Positions 9,232 to 17,386 are shown, counted from the stretch's first letter. The stretch: DNA of 64,000 nucleotides from Streptomyces tubercidicus (GCF_027497495.1 NZ_CP114205.1:1860001-1924000); one strand, 5' to 3'. Numbers and translations: made by a program. Notes: a model not told the origin generated them from the sequence alone.

Positions 9232-10128
9232 GGCGTTTCCTCCGGATCATCTGATCGTTGATCTGGTTGTGTCGTTAACTGACGTGCAGTGGACCCGGAT
9301 TGAGCCGTTGCTGCCGGACCGGACACCCCGGAGGGGTGGTCGGTGGCGGGATCACCGGCAGGTGATCGACGCGATCGCGTTCAAGTACCGGACCGGCTGT
9401 CCGTGGATGGACCTGCCCGCCGAATTCGGGTCGTGGAAAGGCGCCCACAACCGGCTGCGGAAGTGGGCGGCCGACGGCACGTGGGAACGGATCTTCACTG
9501 CGCTCCTGGCCCAGGCCGACGCCGAAGGTGACCTCGACTGGGTTGTCGCGGTCGACTCCACGATCGTCCGTGCCCACCAGCACGCCGTCGGCGCCCGTCA
9601 AAAGGGGCCCCGGCCGACGAGCCCGCCGACCATGCCCTCGGACGGTCCCGCGGCGGACTGACCACCAAAATCCACCTCGCCGTGGACGGCCGGTGCAGGC
9701 CCCTCGCCTTCATCCTGACGCCTGGCCAGGCAGGGGACGCCCCCGCATTCGAGCAGGTCATGGCCAAGATCCGAGTCCCCCGACAGCGCGGACGGCCACG
9801 GGTGCGGCCCAGCACCGTCCTGGCCGACAAGGCGTACTCGTCCCGCGCGATCCGTGACCACCTGCGCAACCGCGGGATCCGGGCGGTCATCCCGCTGTCG
9901 GCCGACCAGATCGCCAACCGCAGGCGGCGGGGCCGTGCCGGAGGCCGCCCGCCCGCCTGCGACAAGATTGCCTACAAGCAGCGGAACACGGTCGAGCGCT
10001 GCATCAACAAACTCAAGCAGTGGCGCGGCCTCGCCACCCGCTACGACAAGACCGCCACCATTTACCAAGCAGCACTCCACCTGGCGGCCATCCACATCTG
10101 GTCCGCACGATGATCCGAAAGAAACGGC
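9232..10128 (+). mobile_element. IS5-family (IS427-like) insertion sequence, about 897 bp
   Basis: Ends are imperfect inverted repeats: GGCGTTTCCTCCGGATCATC on the left and, read from the right, GCCGTTTCTTTCGGATCATC. Both ends are flanked by CTAG (9228-9231 and 10129-10132), matching the short palindromic target duplication of this group. It encodes a two-frame DDE transposase and sits inside the OLD nuclease gene. Transposition is likely recent because both ends and both frames are intact. Confidence 0.88.
9269..10113 (+). CDS. IS5-family transposase (two frames, -1 frameshift)
   Basis: The first frame (GTG 9269 to stop 9661) gives LTDVQWTRIEPLLPDR, AIAFKYRTGCPWMDLPAEFG and VAVDSTIVRAHQHA. 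The second frame resumes with LGRSRGGLTTKIHLAVDG, TVLADKAYSSRAIRDHL and KQRNTVERCINKLKQW. Joining them needs a -1 slip at the AAAAGGGG tract near 9600, where DDE transposases of this subgroup are typically frameshifted. The three catalytic acidic positions (DST, DKAY, VER) are all present in the fused product. Confidence 0.88.
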
Positions 10129-10182
10129 CTAGCCCCGATCCGCAGGGGCCCGATGGTTAAACGCCAAGCTGAGAGGCTGTCC

Positions 10183-10320
10183 CTGGTTCCGCATGCTCGG
10201 GGGATGGTCCCGAGGAGCTGGCAGTGTTTGCCGGTAACCGGATCCTCTCCCCCCGCCCGCGGGGACGTCCCCTCGGCCTTCGCTGTGGCGGTCTGCTCTC
10301 CCGTCCCGGGGGGCCGCGTC
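10183..10320 (+). CRISPR. Degenerate type I-E array tail (3 repeats)
   Basis: Three 29-base units at 10183, 10243 and 10293 with about 60-base spacing match the island's repeat but are heavily mutated, for example CATGCTCGGGGGATGGTCCC at the first unit. There is no leader on the left, where the IS ends 50 bases away. The sequence after the last unit (CAGCGGTGACGATCCTTCAG) also follows the tails of two other arrays, so this is the worn end of an older array abutting the next leader. Confidence 0.75.
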
Positions 10321-10475
10321 AGCGGTGACGATCCTTCAGCGAGACGGGACGGTGCCGGCTGGTGTTGGTTCACGAAGTCCGACCGGATGACGCAGTTGTG
10401 GTTTCGCGAATGCCGGAGTTGGTGGAAGTGGTTCAGAACGGTGCTGTACGCGTGCAACGATGCAGGTTACGAGGC
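10321..10475 (+). promoter_or_regulatory. CRISPR leader (array A)
   Basis: AT-richer sequence ending in TGCAGGTTACGAGG just before the first repeat. Closely similar leaders lie at 13659, 14134, 15687, 24680, 29943 and 30151. Shared blocks are GGTGACGATCCTTCAGCGAG, GGAGTTGGTGGAAGTGGTTC and CGTGCAACGATGCAGGT. It should carry the array promoter and the integration signal for new spacers. Confidence 0.75.
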
Positions 10476-10947
10476 ATACTCCCCGCGCCCGCGGGGATGG
10501 CCCCCGTGTCCCCTCTATCCGCGACCTCGCGGCGGACTGCTCCCGCGCCCGCAGGGATGGCCCCGAAGCCGCCAAGTGGATGGTGCGGTTCTCCATGTGC
10601 TCTCTGCGCCCGCAGGGATGGCCCCAGGGTGGTCCAGGTCGACCGCTGTGCGGGGTCGTGCTCCCCGCACCCGCGGGGATGGTCCCGCGACAGCGGGAAA
10701 GACGGTATCCCGCGGTGAGTGCTCCCCGCACGCGCGGGGATGGCCCCTCTGCGGAGGCGCACGAGCGACCTTCCGCATCCTGCTCCCCGCGCCCGCGCGG
10801 ATGGCCCCGACCCCAGAGCGCATCATGGCCGCCCTGCCGGCTGCTCCCCGCCCGCGCGGGATGACCCCGTCGGCGTACTCGACGCCGAGGCGCACGGGCT
10901 CTGCTCCCGCCCGCGCGGGGATGGCCCCGCCTGCGCGGGGATGGCCT
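10476..10947 (+). CRISPR. Type I-E CRISPR array A (8 repeats plus a partial)
   Basis: Repeats of 29 bases at about 10476, 10536, 10597, 10658, 10719, 10780, 10841 and 10900, with 32-base spacers (61-base period). Units begin TGCTCCCCGC and end GCGGGGATGG(T/C)CCC, as in actinomycete type I-E repeats. The arm GCGGGG pairs with CCCCGC. Sequence divergence increases away from the leader, and a fused partial copy lies at 10929-10947. No cas gene is adjacent. Confidence 0.93.
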
Positions 10948-10963
10948 CCCGGGCGAACGCGGC

Positions 10964-11368
10964 CTAGCGAAACTGCTCGGCGTCGTCGCGGCGCAGGAAG
11001 GAGCGGATGTCATCGAGGCCATCGAGGGCTCGTCCATCGACATCCGACGGGTCCAGCTCGGCCCGGGTCGCCAGAGACTCGGCCAGCGCAACCGCTCGGT
11101 CACTGAGTTGTCCGAACCTGCGGGCCGTGTGCCCCAAGCACAGGCCAGCCAGCCCAAGCAGCTGGCTCCCAGCCGCCGCCCTCGATCCCACCTTGATACA
11201 GCAGTGCTCGATGAACGCTCGATCGTCGTCGTTCAAGGCGATGCCGACCAACGCGACTGCTGCTGGGGCTTCCAGCGCGCTGTCATCAAGTGCCCTTTCC
11301 ACTGCCTTGGCCACGACGTCATGGGGTAGCGCGGGGGGATTCTCGAACGTGCGGTGGGAGTGCGTCAC
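10964..11368 (-). CDS. Hypothetical protein, helical, accessory
   Basis: A 134-residue Ala-rich helical protein starting MTHSHRTFENPPALPHDVV, with AVALVGIALNDDDRAFIEHCC and DVDGRALDGLDDIRSFLRRD. The sequence reads like HEAT-type or immunity-like accessory proteins of Streptomyces, but no family can be named with confidence. It is convergent with CRISPR array A, ending 17 bases from its last repeat. Function unknown. Confidence 0.6.
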   Translation of the reverse strand: MTHSHRTFENPPALPHDVVAKAVERALDDSALEAPAAVALVGIALNDDDRAFIEHCCIKVGSRAAAGSQLLGLAGLCLGHTARRFGQLSDRAVALAESLATRAELDPSDVDGRALDGLDDIRSFLRRDDAEQFR

Positions 11369-11491
11369 GCAGTGAGGCTACGCGGTGCACATGGACGCGC
11401 AGCGCGAAGCTCTACCCCCGGAGTCAGGGGCATACGAGGGGAAGGTTGCCTGATGCGGTACTAGTCGGCGGGTGGGCGCTACTTTGACACG

Positions 11492-11650
11492 CTAATCGCT
11501 TGTCGGGCGTGACTCGTTCCGGCGCCAGGTGAGGGCGACGGTGAAGTTGGCGGTGCTGCCAGCCGCGGCGATGAACGCGCCGGCCTTGGAGTGCAGGCTG
11601 AGGCCGAACTCGACATGAATCCCGTCGAAGGACTGTGCGATCGCCCGGAG
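11492..11650 (-). pseudogene. CU044_2847 / trypsin-co-occurring domain 1 fragment
   Basis: Reading back from a TAG at 11492-11494 gives IHVEFGLSLHSKAGAFI and GSTANFTVALTWRR. This is the characteristic C-terminal beta-strand pair of the small CU044_2847 (TCD1) domain, found beside effector-associated proteases in actinobacterial conflict systems. Upstream codons lose the pattern before any start, so only the C-terminal half survives. No partner protease is nearby. Confidence 0.45.
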
Positions 11651-11749
11651 TTGGTAGCACGTGAGCGGATGACGAGATCCCGTACGCCAGCTGCACGCGG
11701 AGTCCGGATCCGGTGCCAGCGGTCGGGGTCTACCGGGAAGATGTGAGGT

Positions 11750-12127
11750 TCAGTCGCCGTGGGTCCATGTGCGCAGGGCTGCTGCGATGTCGCGTACGGA
11801 TAGCTGCCCGGACGCGCTCTGGGCGACGAGGTCTGCTGCCTGGTCTGTGGCCACCTTCACGGGTCGGCCACTGGCACGGAGGTACGCGGCGGCGATGGTG
11901 ACCGCGAACAGCTCGTTGGAGTGCTCCAGTGCAGGGAGCCGGACGAGGGACTGCAAGAGCGCCGCGGCCCGGTGGTGCGGCTCTGGGTAGACGGTGTTGC
12001 CCATCACGACGGCGCAGTGCCGGGCTCGGGCGGCTTCCAGGGCTCCGTAATCGAGTACGTCGGGGTCCCCCGGGAGCTGTTCCTGGGCGGTCTGCAGGAG
12101 CCAGCTCAGGTCGACGGTTAAGATCAC
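11750..12127 (-). CDS. Fic/Doc-family toxin, atypical active-site motif
   Basis: A 125-residue Doc-like toxin: LDYGALEAARARHCA, then HHRAAALLQSLVRLPALEHSNELFAVTIAAAYLRASG. Classical Fic proteins AMPylate or phosphorylate targets using HPFx(D/E)GN(G/K)R. Here the loop reads EHSNELF, lacking the Gly-Asn-Arg core, as in a Streptomyces-type divergent group annotated as Fic toxins. The GTG start overlaps the stop of the antitoxin gene by four bases, the normal arrangement for such pairs. Catalytic activity is uncertain. Confidence 0.75.
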   Translation of the reverse strand: MILTVDLSWLLQTAQEQLPGDPDVLDYGALEAARARHCAVVMGNTVYPEPHHRAAALLQSLVRLPALEHSNELFAVTIAAAYLRASGRPVKVATDQAADLVAQSASGQLSVRDIAAALRTWTHGD

Positions 12128-12372
12128 GCGGCTTTGTCTCCAGTGGCGTGCGGGCCGAAGCGCTCAGCGAATCCGGCGGCGTGCTCGCTGATGAACTCCC
12201 CTGCGCCGGTGAGGAACCGTGCACGAGCCACGTCGTCGGCGAGCATGCGGGCAGCGTACTCCTCGGCGGGCACGTGCTCGCTGGCCGCGAGGATTTGGAG
12301 CTCGTCGTAGACGTCGTCCGTGACGCTGATGCGCAGTTCGCGTCCGTTGGGGTTCGGAGTCTGAGCGTTCAT
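12124..12372 (-). CDS. Antitoxin of the Fic-type pair
   Basis: An 82-residue protein starting MNAQTPNPNGRELRISVTDD. The first half, ELRISVTDDVYDELQILAAS, looks like a ribbon-helix-helix or Phd-type DNA-binding antitoxin. The second half is a charged helix that would wrap the toxin. The ATG follows GGAG with normal spacing. It precedes and overlaps the toxin gene, so the pair is one operon, probably autoregulated from 12373-12596. Confidence 0.75.
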   Translation of the reverse strand: MNAQTPNPNGRELRISVTDDVYDELQILAASEHVPAEEYAARMLADDVARARFLTGAGEFISEHAAGFAERFGPHATGDKAA

Positions 12373-12596
12373 GTCGGTCTCCTGGCGGGTGGAGAACAAG
12401 GACCTGGATCGACAGTCCAGGGGCGTGGCGGAGGGACTTGCGTCCGGTTGGCGGTCCGGCTTGCTAATCCCGTGTCTCACGGTACCGAAAGTGAACCTGG
12501 GTTGCCTTTCCTTCGAGAGCCGTGGAGCAGCGCGCAGTTGACTGATCGGGCGCTGGGGCGCTGCCACACGGCGAGGATGTCTCTTACCCTCGGCTC

Positions 12597-13028
12597 GTGC
12601 CCCGCCATCCGAAGACGCCCCGCCGGCTGGTCGCCGACGGGCGCGTGTACTTGTGGACGCTTCGCCACAGCCACCATGTGCTGGATAGCGGCCGGGCCGC
12701 GGACTGTCGCGAGATCCTGACGCTGTACCCGCAGCCGGATGGCACCGGCGGCCCGCTGCGCATCGTTTTCGTCGAGGCTCCCGGCCGGTACGTTCCGGGA
12801 GGGTTCCCCATGGGCTCTGGGGACGTGGGGTATGTTCGGGGCGCCGCCCTCAACCTGCACGAACCGGGCGCCGTCCGGGCCCTGCTCGACGCGGCTGCGG
12901 CCCGCGGGTGGCAGCCGGGGCAACAGCGCGCGGCGGAGGTCGACGGCTGGTCCTTGCTCGACTGCTGCCCTTTGCCCGATACCGGCATCCAACCACAGGC
13001 CCGTACGCCGGGCGGCGAAACCCCCTAA
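12597..13028 (+). CDS. Hypothetical actinomycete protein
   Basis: A 143-residue protein from GTG 12597 starting MPRHPKTPRRLVADGRVYLW, with LRIVFVEAPGRYVPGGFP and LNLHEPGAVRALLDAAAARGW. The second motif is a good amphipathic helix and the composition is that of a folded cytoplasmic protein. It resembles widespread Streptomyces proteins of unknown role. It is divergent from the toxin-antitoxin pair. Confidence 0.6.
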   Translation: MPRHPKTPRRLVADGRVYLWTLRHSHHVLDSGRAADCREILTLYPQPDGTGGPLRIVFVEAPGRYVPGGFPMGSGDVGYVRGAALNLHEPGAVRALLDAAAARGWQPGQQRAAEVDGWSLLDCCPLPDTGIQPQARTPGGETP

Positions 13029-13039
13029 ATCGAACACAC

Positions 13040-13316
13040 GATCCCTTTCGCCTCCGGTAGAGGTGTCCTCGCTGTGCGCACGACGAGCAGGCGTTCCCTT
13101 CGGGGTTGTAGCGGCGGCGCCACCAGGGCCAGTCGAGGCAGGAGGGGCACTGGGTGTGCGGGGGCCGTACGGGCAGGTCGCAGGCGCCGTCGTTGCCAGT
13201 ACACTCGGCCATGGGCGGCCGGTAGGCCACGGCCTCGCCGGGTGTGCGGTCGGCGGCGGAGGCCGACTCCTTCACCTCGGCGAGGTCGTCGTCGGTCTCG
13301 CGCTGCGGGACCAGGA
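13040..13316 (-). pseudogene. Remnant of a Cys-rich (CxxC) protein gene
   Basis: On the minus strand one frame reads ETDDDLAEVKESASAADRTP, then AECTGNDGACDLPV, CPSCLDWPWWRRRYNPEG and ACSSCAQRGHLYRRR. The paired CPSC and CSSC motifs look like a small zinc-ribbon protein. Upstream the frame runs straight into CRISPR array B, and downstream it loses coding character without a clean stop, so the gene seems to be cut on the N-terminal side. Family not identified. Confidence 0.35.
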
Positions 13317-13318
13317 GG

Positions 13319-13658
13319 CTGCTCCCCGCGGGTGCGGGGATGGCCCCTCGGACTGTGGGACCGAGAGTTGGACGGCATACTGCTCCCCGCACGCGCGGGG
13401 ATGGTCCCCAGTCCGTGTTCCAGGACAAGCCCGTGGACTGCTGCTCCCCGCACTCGCAGGGATGTCCCAACGAGACGAGGGGCCCGGCCAGCGCGGCTGC
13501 GGATCTGCTCCCTCGGCGTGAGGCTGCTCCCTGTACCCGCGGGGATGGTCCCGGCAGCAGGGCCAGTCGTACGCCTGCAGATCGTTGCTCCCTGCACCCC
13601 GGGGGCGCCACCTCGGCCTTGGTCGCGAGGGCCTGCTCTCCGCGTCAGGTGTCCACCT
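13319..13658 (+). CRISPR. Type I-E CRISPR array B (leaderless, about 6 repeats)
   Basis: Units at about 13319, 13380, 13441, 13522, 13585 and 13632, plus a truncated copy at 13505. The first three keep the 61-base period; later ones are irregular and degenerate, ending GCTCTCCGCGTCAGGTGTCC. No leader lies to the left, where a decayed Cys-rich gene abuts the first unit. The array seems to have lost its leader end and runs directly into the leader of array C. Confidence 0.85.
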
Positions 13659-13808
13659 CGGCGGTGACGGTCCTTCAGCGAGCGGGATGGTGCTGGCGCT
13701 GTTCGCGAAGACCATTTGGAGGAGGCGGTGGCGATGTCGTGTATGTCGGAGTTGATGGAAGTGGTTCAAATCCGGGCTGTGCGCATGTAACGATGCAGGT
13801 CACGAAGC
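13659..13808 (+). promoter_or_regulatory. CRISPR leader (array C)
   Basis: Begins GGCGGTGACGGTCCTTCAG and ends CGATGCAGGTCACGAAGC. It is the most similar of the leaders to that of array D, only about 470 bases away, supporting local duplication of leader plus array. Confidence 0.75.
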
Positions 13809-14133
13809 CTGCTCCCCGCGCCTGCGGGGATGGCCCCAAGCCCTTGTGTTCCCGGTCCTGGTTGACTCGCTGCTCCCCGCGCCTGCGGGGATGGCCCCGT
13901 TCCAGGGCTGGTCCTCGCGGGGGCTGCCTGCTGCTCCCCGCGCCTGCGGGGATGGCCCCGGGTGGCAGTGCTGGCCGAGCTGGGGGTGTTTCTGCTCCCC
14001 GCGCCCGCGGGGATGACTCCCGGCGACGCCGTTGCCTGCCGCCGCGACCTCAACCCGCCCTCTTCCCCGCACCTGCAGGGACGCCGCCTGGGCCTTGGTC
14101 CGGGGACCTGTGTCCCGCACCGGGTGTCCGCCT
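13809..14133 (+). CRISPR. Type I-E CRISPR array C (4 good repeats, 2 degenerate)
   Basis: Repeats at 13809, 13870, 13931 and 13992 keep an exact 61-base period. They share the variant CGCGCCTGCGGGGATGGCC in the first three. A fifth at 14060 (CTTCCCCGCACCTGCAGGG) and a sixth near 14107 are worn. The tail then matches the tails of A0 and B and leads into the next leader. Confidence 0.92.
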
Positions 14134-14284
14134 CGGCGGTGACGGTCCTTCAGCGAGCTGGGAGGGTGCTGGCGCTGTTCACTAAGGCCAACTGGAGGTG
14201 GTGGCGGCGGTGTCGTGTATGTCGGAGTGGATGTAAGTGGTTCAAATCCGTGCTGTGCGGGTGTAATGATGCAGGTCACGAAGA
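14134..14284 (+). promoter_or_regulatory. CRISPR leader (array D)
   Basis: Same block order as the array C leader, starting GGCGGTGACGGTCCTTCAG and ending GATGCAGGTCACGAAGA. Most differences from the array C leader are single substitutions. Confidence 0.75.
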
Positions 14285-14419
14285 CTGCTCCCCGCATCCG
14301 CGGGGATGGTCCCTGGGTCACCACAGACGAAATCTGCGATAACGTCTGCTCCCCGCACCCGCGGGGATGGTCCCCCCCCGGCCGCTTCGATCCTGCGGGC
14401 CGAGCGCTGCTCCCCGGGG
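14285..14419 (+). CRISPR. Type I-E CRISPR array D (2 repeats plus truncated third)
   Basis: Repeats at 14285 and 14346. A third at 14407 stops after CTGCTCCCCGGGG and joins unrelated sequence, so the array was cut by a deletion. The 269 bases to the next gene show one open + frame (FDDGRLLLGQFHSGTAGWN) of unknown nature but no start. Confidence 0.9.
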
Positions 14420-14688
14420 AACGCGTGACGCTTAGTGATCTTTCCGGCGAATGCGGGGGAATCTTCGAACCTCCGCACAAGGGCTTCGATGACGGCAGAC
14501 TCCTACTCGGGCAATTCCACTCAGGCACAGCTGGGTGGAACTTGGCAGTCCACCGCGCCGCTTCTCTCGGGTTTGCGCCTTGCCCCGACGGGCGCGGGCA
14601 GATCACCGCTGGTGGAGGCGGTGAAACGGCCCGAGAAACGTCCGCGACAGGTGCCGCGGACGGGCCCTGCCCGAAGTGAACCGCTAGC

Positions 14689-15204
14689 TCAGCCCAGTCG
14701 AGGGCTGTCCCACACTGGGTCATCTGGGGCTGGGCGGCCAGTGAGTCGACGGAGGGGCGGACCAGGCGAGGTCAGTTGCTGACGGACCTGTTCATTGAAA
14801 GCGAGACGAGTGGCTTCGACCCTTTCTCGCAGCGCAAACCAGTTGTCAGGTGTACTCGGCCCGCGCTTCAGTTCCAGGTGCACGCGCCAGATCTCTTCAT
14901 CGAGGGCATTAGCTGCTTCGACGATGTTGTGGTCTGCGACGAGACTCAACTCAGCAAGTGCTTCATTCCACGTCCGCCAGTCCGGAGTGGCCGACGATGA
15001 TCTGCACCGTCCGCTCAACACGGACAGTGCGACGAGTAAGGTCGATGATTCGCGCAGTACGGCCACGCACGCATTTGTTTGCCGGTCGAGCGACCATTGG
15101 CGGTGCTGAGATCGCCTGCTCAGCGCGGCGCCCGTCACGACACCTATGAGTGTGGTCAGAGCCGCGCTCGTCGTCGTCAATATCGCATCCCACGGTGTCC
15201 CCAT
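14689..15204 (-). CDS. Hypothetical membrane-anchored protein
   Basis: 171 residues from ATG 15202-15204: MGTPWDAILTTTSAALTTLI. One N-terminal membrane helix (about residues 8-28) is followed by SRRSQHRQWSLDRQTNACVA and a long helical cytoplasmic region with ALRERVEATRLAFNEQVRQQ. This is a common Streptomyces architecture of unknown function. A longer in-frame start at 15360 adds residues without coding character. It is convergent with array D. Confidence 0.65.
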   Translation of the reverse strand: MGTPWDAILTTTSAALTTLIGVVTGAALSRRSQHRQWSLDRQTNACVAVLRESSTLLVALSVLSGRCRSSSATPDWRTWNEALAELSLVADHNIVEAANALDEEIWRVHLELKRGPSTPDNWFALRERVEATRLAFNEQVRQQLTSPGPPLRRLTGRPAPDDPVWDSPRLG

Positions 15205-15371
15205 GTCCGGCAGTGTCTCGTAGCACCGCGGATACGGGACAGATGGGAGCCCAGCGCCGGTCTCTGATTGACATTGGAGACTCGGTTTGATCGTTACGAT
15301 TCGTGATCGCTGCAAGGGACGCTGACCAAGTAAAGACCAGTCGAACAAGGCTCGGGCCAAGACGGACCACG

Positions 15372-15556
15372 TTAGAGCCCGCCGAGGTTTGACGAGATCG
15401 GCGTGATGCCGCGTTGAGCTGGCCTTATGAGTTCCCGGCTCGTGGCGCGTGCGGCGGCGAGGTCATCGTTCCGCTCGGCGAGTTCGGCCTGGAAGTTGAG
15501 GATCTGCTGCTCCAGTTCGCCGATCCGGTGGGTAAGCGTTTTGACGTCGGTGGGGC
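15372..15556 (-). pseudogene. DUF6262-like (recombinase-associated) C-terminal fragment
   Basis: Reading back from the TAA at 15372-15374 gives VKTLTHRIGELEQQILNFQA and ELAERNDDLAAARATSRELI. This coiled-coil end resembles DUF6262 proteins encoded with tyrosine recombinases in actinobacterial mobile elements. The N-terminal HTH part is gone. It is a candidate relic of the machinery that once moved this DNA. Confidence 0.45.
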
Positions 15557-15570
15557 GCCGAGGCCGGAGG

Positions 15571-15594
15571 CTCCCCTGGGCAGAACCAGGGGAG
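15571..15594. terminator. Stem-loop CTCCCCTGG / CCAGGGGAG
   Basis: Nine-base perfect stem with a six-base loop, just upstream of the array E fragment. There is no T-run, as is usual in high-GC actinomycetes, so terminator function is an inference. Confidence 0.45.
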
Positions 15595-15609
15595 CGGAAG
15601 GAGCGGCGG

Positions 15610-15686
15610 CTGCTCCCCGCATCCGGGGATGGCCCGGCGGCGGTTGAGCCTCTCGCGGTCCGCCGGCCTGCTGCCCGCGTGACGAG
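15610..15686 (+). CRISPR. Type I-E array remnant E0 (2 degenerate repeats)
   Basis: A shortened repeat at 15610 and a degenerate one at 15668 (CTGCTGCCCGCGTGACGAG) bracket a spacer starting GGCGGCGGTTGAGCCT. The same repeat-spacer-repeat block occurs at 30072-30150, so the two are copies of one ancestral tail. Confidence 0.75.
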
Positions 15687-15777
15687 GGCCGGCAGGGTGC
15701 AAATACTGCAATGGTCGGAGTTGGCGTAAGTGGTTCAGAACCGTGGTGTGCACGTGTAACGATGCAGGTCGCGAAGT
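15687..15777 (+). promoter_or_regulatory. CRISPR leader (array E)
   Basis: Contains GGGTGCAAATACTGCAATGG, GTAAGTGGTTCAGAACCGTG and GTAACGATGCAGGTCGCGAA. It is closest to the leader of array M at 30151. Confidence 0.75.
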
Positions 15778-16031
15778 CTGCTCCCCGTACGCACGGGGAT
15801 GGCCCGAGCAGCTTCAACTCCACTACATCCAGGCCGAGCTGCTCCCCGTACGCACGGGGATGGCCCCACCCCGCAGGACGCCCGGCGTACCTCGGTCCGC
15901 TGCTCCCCGTACGCACGGGGATAGAGACCGGCGTTGTGCCAGCGCTCCTGCTCCCCGCACCCGCGGGGATGGTCCCGAGTCAGGTGACGCGATGGCGCTT
16001 GGCCACCACTGCTCCCCGCCCGCGCGGATCC
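15778..16031 (+). CRISPR. Type I-E CRISPR array E (5 repeats)
   Basis: Repeats at 15778, 15839 and 15900 share the uncommon core CCCCGTACGCACGGGGAT, also found in array M. The interval from 15900 to 15948 is only 48 bases, so that spacer is shortened to about 19 bases. Units at 15948 and 16009 have other cores, and the last breaks off at CCCGCGCGGATCC. The 290 bases after it carry a possible recombinase-like tail but no start. Confidence 0.92.
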
Positions 16032-16321
16032 GGACAGCACAGGAACCGCCGACATCGACGCGGCAGGACACAGAGCCCGACGAGGACTCCGGACCCGTTA
16101 CCGAGTGAACGGCTCCAGGACGGCACCCGGCATCCCGGCCAGGTTCCCCACCGCGCGCCCGGTTCCGGCCGAGCGGCCCGCACGAGCCTGATCGACCGGA
16201 TCGAGATCACCCCGAGGAAAGCCAGGTTCTCCTGGTGGGAATGGGCAGGTGAGCGGACTCGGGCTTCATGAGGAGGCTCCTGCCAGCCGGGCGAAGCGCT
16301 CGGCCCGGCTCAGGTCGGCGG

Positions 16322-16704
16322 CTTTGCCCTCGCACCCGCGGGGATGGTCGCTATCTGACGGGCTATCGACCCCTCCATTGGACTACTCCCCGCGCCCGTG
16401 AGGATGGCCGCGAGTGCCAGGTGGGTACCCCGGGTACCCACCTGGCACTCGCACGAGCGGGGATGGTCCCCCGCCGACGCTAGACGGCGCCCCTGAATAG
16501 ATCTGCTCTCCGCGCCTGCGGGGATGATCCCTACGTCGACCTGGCGGCCCGCCCCCGGGACAACTGCTCCCCGCACCCCCAGGGATGTTCCCAGCTAGGC
16601 ATCGCCGGTGATGAGTTCTTCGATCTGCTCCCTGCATCCGCGGGGATGGTCCCCTCAACATTTCCCCCGAACCACGGGAGGGTGCGGTGCTCCCCGCCCT
16701 GGGC
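16322..16704 (+). CRISPR. Type I-E CRISPR array F (about 7 degenerate repeats, leaderless)
   Basis: Units near 16322, 16380, 16442, 16502, 16563, 16624 and 16685. Each differs from the consensus at several bases and the last is cut after CTCCCCGCCC. No leader precedes it. The second spacer is a 43-base palindrome. The array ends directly in a transposase fragment, consistent with truncation by a mobile element. Confidence 0.88.
16410..16452. repeat. Near-perfect 43-bp palindrome forming a CRISPR spacer
   Basis: Arms of 21 bases (starting GCGAGTGCCAGGTGGGTACC) are exact reverse complements around a single central base. The right arm extends into the start of the next repeat, which therefore reads CTGGCACTCGCACG instead of the normal sequence. 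Confidence 0.9.
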
Positions 16705-16816
16705 CTCCGACGTCGTCGAAGGACACGTCAACCGGATCAAGATGCTCAAGCGCCAGATGTTGGGCGGAGCTGGCTTCGATCTGCTCCGCAAGTGTGTCCT
16801 GGCAGACCAGGCTTAG
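16697..16816 (+). pseudogene. ISL3-family transposase C-terminal remnant
   Basis: Reads WASDVVEGHVNRIKMLKRQM and GGAGFDLLRKCVL before a TAG, matching the conserved end of ISL3 transposases (VEGHVNRIKxIKR...FDLLR). Only about 38 codons remain, immediately after the truncated last repeat of array F. Its stop overlaps the stop of the next gene on the other strand. Confidence 0.7.
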
Positions 16817-17241
16817 GCCGCCATGAAGCGGCCCAGCTCACGTGACTTCTGCTGCAGGGTGGCTACCCAAGCACACTCGGAGGAATCCGGGGCCGTCGGG
16901 ACTTGAACCTCCTTGAGGCCGTCGCCCTCAGCGAAGCCTGCTGGCGGCCAGTTCACTTCGATGCCTGCTCTCTCCGCCAGGACTAGCACCGTGGCGACGA
17001 GGCCATCGGACAGGGCAGCCATGACTGCGTGACTCGTTCTCCGGTGCCACGCGAGCAGGGCGTCGACGAACGCTTTGAACGCCACGGGGTCGATCTGGCA
17101 CTCGTCGGCGTGCATGGGGCCAATTCCGGACGGCAGACCCAGTTCGGCTTGATAGACGCTCACCTGGCTCATGAATAGTCGGGAGGCCCCGTTGGACGGG
17201 TTCCATAGGGTCTGGTCGCCCATGTCGTAGTACTGGCTCAA
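16813..17241 (-). CDS. Hypothetical accessory protein
   Basis: 142 residues if it starts at the TTG 17239-17241, which follows GGAGAGG at good spacing; an ATG at 17223 is the alternative. It contains YYDMGDQTLWNPSNGASRLF, FKAFVDALLAWHRRTSH and VLAERAGIEVNWPP. The middle is helical and there is no membrane segment. Reading further upstream gives frame continuation into CRISPR array G, which is an artefact of the repeats. Family not recognised. It is flanked by arrays F and G. Confidence 0.6.
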   Translation of the reverse strand: MSQYYDMGDQTLWNPSNGASRLFMSQVSVYQAELGLPSGIGPMHADECQIDPVAFKAFVDALLAWHRRTSHAVMAALSDGLVATVLVLAERAGIEVNWPPAGFAEGDGLKEVQVPTAPDSSECAWVATLQQKSRELGRFMAA

Positions 17242-17386
17242 TGCAACCTCTCCCTGCTGGCCATACTCACCAACGCAATAAGCACATGACGTTACGGTCA
17301 GTCGGCCCTCATCGAAGGTGGGGAGGGCCCGCAGCCCGATATCAGGTGGCAGGCGAAGTTGGTGGCCACCAACCAGCTCACGAAGT

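Noticed and set aside
10336..11157. Long minus-strand open frames through the CRISPR regions giving repeated RARG/GPSPR peptides (also 12850-13611, 13800-14723, 24765-25742)
   Set aside because: They are translations of the GC-rich palindromic CRISPR repeats. The period matches the arrays and there are no ribosome sites or family features.
13733..13788. A mini-ORF in the array C leader (MSELMEVVQIRAVRM)
   Set aside because: The same leader block in array D has an early stop and the frame in array A runs on, so the reading frame is not conserved although the DNA is.
14420..14679. Open + frame reading FDDGRLLLGQFHSGTAGWN
   Set aside because: No start or ribosome site, starts inside a cut CRISPR repeat, and no family recognised; may be a remnant but cannot be supported.
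16110..16271. Possible serine-recombinase tail (RTSLIDRIEITPRKARFSWW)
   Set aside because: Only the short DRIEITP-like motif fits; there is no further support for a gene or a defined remnant.
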